Shown here in pieces: positions 56,048 through 64,000 of a stretch of 64,000 bases of DNA. The notes below the pieces were generated by a model. It searched no databases and had not been told where the DNA came from. It saw only the letters and a list, made by a program, of their open reading frames with translations. The position numbers and the translations under genes were made by a program. Origin of the DNA: Cephalopachus bancanus (lineage: Eukaryota; Chordata; Mammalia; Primates; Tarsiidae); contig JAPVLO010000039.1 of NCBI GenBank assembly GCA_027257055.1, positions 4,742,501 through 4,806,500 on the forward strand, written 5' to 3'. Position 1 is the first letter of the stretch. Each line of letters opens with the position of its first letter.

Positions 56048-56332
56048 TTTTTTTTTTGAGTTGGAGTCTCACTGTCGCCCAGACTGGAGTGCAGTGGCCG
56101 CTCCCGGCCACCGCGGCCTCGACCTGCTGGGCTCCGGCGATCCTCCGCCTCAGCCTTCCAAGTAGCTGGAACTACAGGCGCGCACTACCATGCCCGGCTA
56201 ATTTTTTTTTTAATTTATTGTAGAGATGAGGTCTCGCCTGCCCAGGTGGGTCTCGAACCCGTGGGCTCAGGCAATCCACTCACCTCAGCCTCCCAAAGGT
56301 GCGGGATTACAGGCTGAGCCACCAAGCCTGGC
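56048..56332 (-). mobile_element. Lineage-specific Alu, reverse strand
   Basis: Tail as poly-T at left, gagttggagtctcactgtcg, right-arm hairpin gtggccgctcccggccac, head at right. TSD cctaaatcttcttt (from 56035) and cctaagtcttcttt (56333-56346), one difference. Confidence 0.93.
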
Positions 56333-56346
56333 CCTAAGTCTTCTTT

Positions 56347-56454
56347 ACTCAGCATTCTAAAACATAAGCATTACTCCCTGCTTAAAATCTTAAATGGCCA
56401 CGTACTGCCAAGAAGCAAAGTACAAGGCAAACCTGTATGTGGAATAATGACAAG
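56347..56454. other. Unassigned sequence
   Basis: Nothing recognised. Confidence 0.3.
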
Positions 56455-56690
56455 AGCAAGCATTATTTATCACTTACTGCATGCCAGGCACTGGACGTAC
56501 AATAATGCAATCATACCTCACAATAACCCTGTAAAGTAGGGGCTGTCATTATCTCCACTTTATAGATTAAAAATAAGGTCCAGAGAGGACAAGTAACTAG
56601 CCGAAGGTCACACAGCTACATAGTGGTAGGTCTGGTATTTGAGATAAAATGGTTTGACTCTAATGTCTGTGTTCTGCTTCTCAACAACTC
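56455..56690 (-). repeat. MIR, reverse strand
   Basis: ttatcacttactgcatgcca, aataaccctgtaaagtaggg, attatctccactttatagat and ccgaaggtcacacagctaca: nearly complete reverse MIR. Confidence 0.85.
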
Positions 56691-56724
56691 CACTTGTATG
56701 TTGAATAGGCACCTCAAGCTTGGG

Positions 56725-57400
56725 ATGTCTGAAGCGAACCCTTGAATGTCTCCCAATCCTGGCCACATCACAGAAGAGAAAAAATCTCCCTAAATCTCCC
56801 TTATCTCGGGCCATGACAACTCCTTGGTTGCTCAGGCCCAAAATCTTAGAGGCATCTTCGACTTGTGAGCACATCATTTCACACCCAATCTGTCTGGAAA
56901 TCCTACCTCCAAAATCATCCCTGGAGAAGAGTCAGAATGTTGCCACTGCTAACTATCTCCACAGCCTAAACCACCATTGTCTCTCCCCCAGTAACTGCGG
57001 CAACCGCCTGGTCAAGCCCCCATCTGCAGTCCTAATGTCTCTTATCACTTGTCAAACCCTCCCAGCCAGCATTCTCTCCATGGCATATGAGTTCCTCTTC
57101 TGCTTACCTAGCCTCTCCCTTGGTATCACCATGGTAGCCACACTGGGCCCTTGCTCTTCCCAAACACAACTGGCACACCCCTACCTCAGGGCCTTGGCAC
57201 CTGCTGTTCCCTCTGCCCAGAACACACTTTGCTTGGGCATCACATTCCACTCTCACCCTTTCATCCCTGACACCCTGTCAAGACTGATAGCCCCTTGGCC
57301 TGGCGCCTACAGTTCGCCTTCTCTGCTTTATTTTTCTTCAGAGCACCTACCACCTACAAGAGCACCTGGCACAGAGTAGGTGCCCAATAACCAGGTCTCC
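56725..57400 (-). repeat. L2 LINE, reverse strand
   Basis: ctacctcagggccttggcac, ctgctgttccctctgcccag, ctttatttttcttcagagca, cctggcacagagtaggtgcc: clear reverse L2. The 219-codon forward frame at 56720-57379 is antisense to it. Confidence 0.85.
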
Positions 57401-58539
57401 AGCTGATTAATAAATAGAGCTCCACTTCTGACAGTGCACTCCACATTTTTTAGGACAGTGATAGGTGCTATTTTTAAAAGTTAACTAAATTATGCACGTC
57501 TTCACTCTAGAAATACAGAGATCCTTTAATGTTCTGGGTGTACAGCATTTCCTGGGTGTATTTCATCTCAGGATTCTTTTGTCCTATAGCGTTTCTTGAA
57601 AATGTCTAAACTAAAGAGATATAGGTGCACCCAAGCTAGAGAAGGGAAGTCAGAGGAAAAGAATTCTGGTGAGGACCAGTAAAGATCTGCCCATCTATAC
57701 ACTAGCTCCGACTCCCTGGCAAGGACATCCTAGAGCACTGCACAGATCGATTAGCAATGTCTGCTCAGGGCACAGTAGGGAAGGGGGAGCACCACAGGGA
57801 TCTGCCCTTCCTAAGCATGGACTTTCCAGAAGATTCCATCGGTATACCCATCACTCTGCTTCTGCATCTGTGAGATTTCTCATTTCTTCTTCTGCAGCCT
57901 TTATTTTCACAAGAAAAATAATTTCACATGAAATCTCTTGCAAGGGCAAGAAATATGGAAAAATATCATTCAATAAAATCTCACAGATCCCAACAGCAGG
58001 TTTTTGAAAGCAGCTCTGTTTTGCTAATCAATAGAGCAAAACATGGTCTTTAAAGAAGTCAGAGGAAACATCTAGAGATACAGAGTTGAAGAGAAAAGCA
58101 GCACCCCATCACTCACCACCAGCCCCCCACCAGTCACCCTCCATAGAAGCAGGCAACCCCCTAGCAGGAGACAGAGAGCAGGTATTTTAGAAACACCGTG
58201 GGAAGAATCCCTGCCAAGACATTACTGGTCACAGTAAAAGCCCGTGTGGTGCCAGGTTCAAGAAAGGAATGCTTGATTCCTCTTTCATACGAGCCCAGCT
58301 TCTGCGATTAAGTGTAGCAGATGAAACAGGCCCCCCCAAACAGACTCCATAAAAAATGGCATACCTCACTTAGTCCCAGACTGATCTGACAGAATCAGCA
58401 TTCTATAAGGCTCCCCATTGACTTCTCTACACAGGACAGCTGCCACTCACCAGCCCATCTGCAAAGCCCCCCTGAAACACTCCACCACACAACTGCAGCC
58501 TACCCATGCAAAGCAAAACTCCCTTCCTAAGAAACATGC
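57401..58539. other. Repeat-poor stretch, no gene seen
   Basis: About 1.1 kb without a recognised family or exon. Confidence 0.35.
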
Positions 58540-58690
58540 AAGACACAGAATCAAAAAGCAGGTCAAGGACCTGCGAGTAGGCACATTTCATGAAGCAAGA
58601 TCCAAATCGCCAATAATCTCATGAAGAGATTCAAACTCACTGGGAATCAGGGAAATGCAAATGAAAACATCTACTTATATTGTCTGGGAA
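58540..58690 (+). mobile_element. L1 ORF2 C-terminal fragment
   Basis: aaaaagcaggtcaaggacct, gatccaaatcgccaataatc and cagggaaatgcaaatgaaaa match the end of L1 ORF2. Diverged and non-coding. Confidence 0.6.
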
Positions 58691-58714
58691 AAAAATCCCT
58701 TTATATGGCTAACG

Positions 58715-58975
58715 TCTACTGGTCCTTCAAGCCTCAGTTGAAATTCCTCTTCCTTGGAGATGTGACCTCCGTCAAAGCTCATCACCAATTACAACAGGTT
58801 TATTTGTATGTCTAAGAGTTTGATTTCTGCCATCCCCACTAGCCCTTGAACTTCATGAAAGAAGCAACAATGCCTGATTTATGAATCATTGTGTCCCCGG
58901 GACTTAGAAGAGCATCTGGCAAGAGGAGGTGCTTAATAAATATCTGTTCAATGGATGAACAAATGGTCAAAGCAC
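58715..58975 (-). repeat. L2 LINE, reverse strand
   Basis: ctggtccttcaagcctcagt, gttgaaattcctcttccttgg-like block, gacttagaagagcatctggc, ggtgcttaataaatatctgt: reverse L2. Confidence 0.75.
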
Positions 58976-60469
58976 AATTAGATCCTTGCAGTCCTGGGAC
59001 AGGATTGCGTGTCATGTTCAAATCACCAAGAGAGACCAGACTCCCCTAAAGTGCAGAGGACAGAAGGACACAGTGGCTGCCTTCACTCACCCCAATCGAG
59101 TTCAAAAAGTGGGAGGAACAAAAGCTGTTCCAAACTCCACACGCCTATACTATAAATGCGGGAAGATTACTGAACACCTTCCTGCAGGACTACCACAGGG
59201 AGTCTCATGATTTAATGCCCCTAAAAGGTGTAGCAGAGGATGCTACCAAAGTATAAATCCTCCTGAAACTTAAGCCTTTAAATTCTACTGCACAGGGGCT
59301 GTCAGAAAGCAATATTTTGTGAGCTACAGATTCCAATAAAACTCACTCTGAGATGATGAAGCCTTCCTTGGTAGCCTAAGGGCTGATATATGAATAATCT
59401 TCCAGCATTATGCTGTGTCACTTAAATATTCCTTTGGAGATTTGTCCAAAGAAAATTTAAGTAAAATTAAAGTTCAAATGGAAATGAAAAATTAAGTTAT
59501 GATCAAAGCTATAATCTCATATTGGATTTTCTTAAACCACAGAGAGAAGTTCCATTTAAGATTTCCTGTTTTGTATTTATGGATCCAAACTGAGGTCCCC
59601 CCCCACTGGGTGTGGGCCTCCCCACTTATTTAGATGCTAAGCCTAGCTCCAGGGGGAAAACGGCATCTTGGCTTCTATGGGCAATCCAATTTTAATCATT
59701 TTTGCTTTATTGGAATTTTCATAGGAGTCCAGGTACAAGAGATTCAGAATTAATCTAAGTCATAAACAAAGCAACAAAAAAAAAGGAGGAGGAATGGAGT
59801 GAATGATAATTCTACACCTATAAGCCATGACTCCTTTCTCCTAAAATATGCACTGCAGTGGGAGAGAGGTGAAGGGGCCAAAGCACTGTTTGAAATCAAG
59901 TTCCCCAATGCCAGAAGCATGTCTGAGGTTAATCTAAAACACTGGCGCCTGTGACTCCCACAGACAGCTTTTCTCTGGGTCTTAGAATGATCCCTGCCTT
60001 CTCCCTGACTGAGAGAGGCAGCTGTGATGGAAAGAGAGGTGGCAGCAAGCAGAAGTCTGGAAGCCCCTAGAGAGAGACACAGTTTGACTGTGGAACTGAA
60101 ATGCAGGCTCCAAAAGACTAGCATTTACTGCAGACGGAGACTTGTGTGGCCTGTCTGCAAATAATCCTCTGCCAACATGGGTCCTGTGCTCCAGCCTGAC
60201 AGCAAATCCCAGGGAGAACAGGAATCATATCCAATACACCCTGTGCTGTAGGGATCCATCAACACCATGATGATCATATTAATAAAACTAGTGAAGCATC
60301 CTCTCCAGTCAAGACCAGCAGTCTCTCTGAGACTAAGCTTAAGGCAGCTTTATTCCCGAGTCATAAATAATAGAGACCATTTTCTGCTTGAAGTTTTCTT
60401 TATCAACCAAAAGAGCACACCAAAAAAGCACACACAAAATGCTAAAATAAAATTATATTAGCCCAAAAG
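58976..60469. other. Repeat-poor stretch, no gene seen
   Basis: About 1.5 kb. 59280-59760 is AT-rich with many TAAT/ATTA motifs (tttaatcatttttgctttat), a candidate conserved non-coding element. No exon recognised. Confidence 0.4.
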
Positions 60470-61629
60470 AAGGTGGTAAAGAGAAATGGAAGAACAAAGA
60501 ACAGAGGACACAAATAGAAAATAAAAGCCAAGATAGACTTAAACCTGCCTATATCAGTAATTACATTAACTATAAATGGCCTAAACACTCCACATGCAAG
60601 GCACAGATTTACAGATTGAACAAAAAAAGTAAGATTAACTATATGCTATTTATAAGAAACAAAATTTAAATGCAAAATACATACAGATTAAACTAAAAAG
60701 GGCAGGAAAGATATACCATGCAGACACTAAGCATTAGAGAGTTGACATAGCATTAATGATATTAGACAAAATAAACCTTAAGACAAAGAATATCATTGGA
60801 GGGGAAATTTTCCTTTTATAATGATAAAAGGGTGAACTTATAAACAAGATGAAATAATCCTAAATATGTATGCTGTGCTTATTAACAGAGTTTCAAAAGA
60901 TATGAAGCAATAATTTAAAGAAAGACAAAATTCATCAACCATAGTGTAAGATTTTAACACTTCATTCTTGTAATTGATAAGCAACTAGAAAAAAATCAGT
61001 AAGGATATATAAAATTTGAACACTATCAACTAACTTGACCTACTTGATATTTATAGTGTGACAGACCCCAAAACTGCAAAATACACATTCTTTTCAAGTG
61101 CTCTTGGAATTGTCATTAAGAGAGGCTATGTGTTGCTACTCTATAACACTAGTCTCATTAAACTTAGAAAGTTCTGAATCAAAGAGATAATTTCTCTGAC
61201 AACAACAGTATTTAACTTGAAATCAGTAAAAGTACGTTTTCTAAATAATTACCAAATATTTAGAAGTTAAACATCCACTTGTAAATACCCAAAGATGAAA
61301 CCATGAGGAAAATTGGAAAATATTTTGAACTGTATATGTATGATAACCAAAAGACAATATACTGAAATTTGTGATATGAAGATAAACCACACTAGCCTAG
61401 CTATTTATTGTTTTAAATGCTTATATTACAAATTAAGAAAGGTTTAAAATAAACTATCTAAATTGCAACCTTAAGAAGCCAGATAAAGAAGAGTAAATGA
61501 AGCCCAAAGTAAACATAATGAAGAAAATAAAAATAAGAGGGAACTCAATCAAATAGAAAACATATGAACAATAGAATCAACAAAACTAAAAGTTGGTTCT
61601 TTAAAAGAATGAATAAAATCAACAAACAC

Positions 61630-62240
61630 TGTACTAGCTATCTATTGCTGCACAACAAATTACCCCAAAGCTGAGTGATTAAAAACAGCAAACATGTACC
61701 TCACAGTTTCCATGAGTCAGGAATCCATGCATAGCTCACCTAGGTTCCTTTGACTTGTGATTTTCTTGCAAGACTACAATCAAGGTGTCAGCTGGGGTTG
61801 CAGTCCACTCGAGGATGTCCTGGGGGGATGGAAGGCTGTATCCAAGGATGTACTGTGGGGATGGAAGGCTGTTGGATCCAACCCCACTTATATAGCTATT
61901 GGCAGACTGTCGACACTTGCAGTCTATTGAACTGGGGGCCTCAGTTTCTCACTGGCTATTGGCTAAAGGCTCCCCTCAATTCCTTGCTGTGTGAGCTTCT
62001 CCACAATGGTAGCTGGCTTCCATCCGAGCAAGCAAGCAAGAGAGCAAGAAAGGACAAGCAAGATAGAAGCCAGAGTCTTTCTGTAAACTGATCTCAACAG
62101 TAATGTCCCATCACTGTTTCCATATTCTATTCACTAGGAGTCACTAGATTCAGCTCACACTCAAGGGGAAGAGATTACACAAGGATGGTAATATCAAGAG
62201 GCAGAGACATTGGAACCCATTATAGGAGCTGTTGACCACA
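61630..62240 (-). mobile_element. Old mammalian LTR, reverse strand, inside the L1
   Basis: tagctatctattgctgcaca, acaaattaccccaaagctga, tgtgagcttctccacaatgg, agctggcttccatccgagca, ctcacactcaaggggaagag: a common MaLR/ERVL-like repeat. The minus-strand ends read TGTGG and TACA. Subfamily not named. Confidence 0.6.
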
Positions 62241-63129
62241 AATAAGCCTAGCAAGAGTGATCAAAAGGGATAATGAGAGAGAGAGAGGACACCAAATTAC
62301 TAACATCAGTAACTGAAGAGGGAACATCACTACAGATCATATAGATACTTAAGGGATAATAAGGGCACAAAATGAACAACATTTTGTCAACAAATTTAAC
62401 AACCTGGTTGAAATGAACAAATTCCTTGAAACTACTACAAAGTACCAAAAGCTTTTTTAAAAAGACAAAATATGAATAACCCTGCAGCTATTACATAAAT
62501 TGAATTCATAATTTAATATTTCCCTACAAGGAAAACCCCTGTCCCGGATGTTTTCACTGGTAAATTTGATCAAAAATTTTAAAAATAAATAATATAATAT
62601 TATCCAAACTGTTTCAGAAAATAATAGGGATGAGAACATTTCCAACACATTTTCTAAGGCCAGAATATACACATACCAAGAAAGTCATACACCAAGCTCC
62701 TTCATGAAAATTGATGCCAAAATCTTTAATAAAATATTTTAAAGTCAAATCCAGCAATTTATTTTTTAAAAAGGATAATACAACACAATATCTAGAGATT
62801 TATCTCAGAAATGGAAGACTGGTTCCACATTTAAAAGCAATTAGAGCAATTCAACACATTAAGAAAAGAGGAAAAAAATTATATTATGTTCTCAATAGTT
62901 GCAAGAAAATTAGGTGAAAATAATTTAAGACCCATTAATTATTTTTATAAAGACCCTTAGGAAACTAGGAACAGAAGGAAACTTCCTTAATCTGGAAAGA
63001 GCATCTATTTTAAAAATCTATAGCTAACAGCATATTTAGTGGTAAAACAATGCATGTTTTTTCCTTAAGATCAGGAGTAAAGCAAGGATATCCATTAACA
63101 CCACTTTTACTCCAAATTTTACCTAACAT

Positions 63130-63425
63130 GGATGGAGCTGAAAAACATCATTCTACTAACTCAGAGACAGAAAACCAAACACTGCATATATGTGGGAGCT
63201 TAATAGCCACAAAGATGGAAATAATAGACACTGGAGACAGCAGTAAGAGGAAAGCTGGGGAGGGGGACTAGGTTTCAGAAATTACCTATTGGGTACAATG
63301 TTCACTATCTGAGTAATGAGCCATCTGAGATCCAATCCCCACCACTACATAATACATCTATGTAACATACACTTGCACCCCCTGATTCTAAATGGAAAAA
63401 AGATAAGCAAACAAAGCCCCAATTT
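63130..63425 (+). mobile_element. Truncated L1 3' end inserted in the old L1
   Basis: tggatggagctgaaaaacat, atatgtgggagcttaatagc, attacctattgggtacaatg, cacttgcaccccctgattct: L1 3' end. Flanks ccaaatttta (about 63113) and ccaattttta (about 63418) look like an imperfect TSD. Confidence 0.7.
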
Positions 63426-63502
63426 TTATTTAAATTGCTAGTTAGTGCAATAGAAAAATAAATAACATGCATAAAAATTAAAAGACAAATAAGTAAAACT
63501 CT

Positions 63503-63796
63503 CGGCTGGGCACGGTGGCACAAGCTTGTCATCCTAGCACTTTGGAAGGCCTAGGTGAGAGGATTGCCTGAGCCCACGGTTTGAGAACAGCCTGGGCAAC
63601 TTGGCGAGACCTTGTCTCTACAGTAAATCAAAAAATTTGCAGGGCGTGGTAGTGCACACCTGTAGTTACAGCTACTTGGAAGGCTGAGGCAGAAGGATCA
63701 CCTGAGCCCAACAGGTCGACGCTAGGGTGGCTGTGAGCATGCCACTGTACTCCAGTCTGGGCGACAAAGTGAGACTCCAACTTTAAAAAAAAAAAA
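63503..63796 (+). mobile_element. Lineage-specific Alu (diverged), inside the old L1
   Basis: ggctgggcacggtggcacaa, gcccacggtttgagaacagc, ctctacagtaaatc, gagactccaact. Older than other subfamily copies. TSD aagtaaaact at 63491-63500 and 63797-63806. Confidence 0.9.
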
Positions 63797-64000
63797 AAGT
63801 AAAACTGTCATTATTTGCAAATGACATGACTATATACATAGAAACCTCTTTAGAATTCACAAAAGGTTCACTAAATAATTTAGTTAGAAATATTTCTAGA
63901 TACAAGGTCAAGATAAAAATCAATGACCAAAATAACTGTAGTAAAAAACGACAATAAAAAATGTCAGTGAGGATGTGAAACGATTGGAATTCTCATATAT

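Larger units (their letters stand above)
60470..64000 (+). mobile_element. Old L1 (L1M-type) ORF2 region with three insertions
   Basis: From about 60470 (agacttaaacctgcctatat, attaactataaatggcctaa) the ORF2 endonuclease and RT regions follow in order. The order resumes at 62245, at 63427 (tagttagtgcaatagaaaaa) and at 63797 (gtaaaactgtcattatttgc). RT-type DNA gtaaagcaaggatatccatt lies at 63075-63100. Stops and indels are everywhere. After about 63930 it jumps towards the ORF2 end (atgtcagtgaggatgtgaaa), so part is deleted. The element runs off the window. Confidence 0.8.

Noticed and set aside
56720..57379. 219-codon forward frame
   Set aside because: It is antisense to an L2 element throughout; length alone is not evidence of a gene.
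62900..63425. Large internal deletion in one L1 joining RT to the 3' UTR
   Set aside because: ORF2 sequence resumes after 63425, so the 3' end piece is better read as a separate L1 inserted into the older one.

Overview
This window looks like primate nuclear DNA with no protein-coding gene that I can support. It is a patchwork of interspersed repeats separated by repeat-poor stretches. No open reading frame shows a recognisable host protein. The longest frames run across LTR, L2, Alu or L1 copies, usually antisense. I see no tRNA, rRNA, CRISPR array or CpG-island promoter.

Organism: about half of the roughly 21 Alu copies are old AluJ-like dimers or monomers. The other ten belong to one distinctive subfamily, and no clear AluS or AluY copy is present. 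That subfamily has a head reading ggctcggtggctcagcc, a linker with ctctacaataaatc, a right arm containing the self-complementary stretch gtggccgggagcggccac, and a 3' end gagactccaactc. Several copies keep perfect target-site duplications (TSDs). AluJ without AluS/Y, plus a young lineage-specific Alu and a young L1 with an unfamiliar 3' UTR, points to a primate outside the anthropoids. A tarsier is my best inference, not a proven identification.

Layout: 0-10 kb holds a MIR split by a mariner fossil, L1, MST/MLT1 LTRs, L2 and MER5-like pieces. 10-18 kb holds CT and CA microsatellites, L1 3' ends, MIRs and a striking inverted duplication (about 15.77-17.35 kb) around a 5'-inverted L1. 18-31 kb holds L2/MIR copies, two AluJ, a solo LTR, an old L1 and a head-to-tail Alu pair. 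31-45 kb holds a MER2 element, an AT-rich palindrome, MLT1 LTRs, more Alus and L1M copies. 45-58 kb holds LTRs split into MIRs, a young truncated L1 and a 2 kb repeat-poor stretch. 60.5-64 kb is one old L1 carrying three later insertions.

The most interesting material is structural rather than genic: the inverted duplication, a 38-nt L1-tail insertion with a perfect 14-bp TSD, a 41-bp insertion in an AluJ, a local direct duplication near 30-31 kb, and several perfect or near-perfect short hairpins that look like template-switch products. Repeat family names come from memory of consensus sequences, without a database search; boundaries are good to roughly 10-30 bases unless a TSD fixes them.
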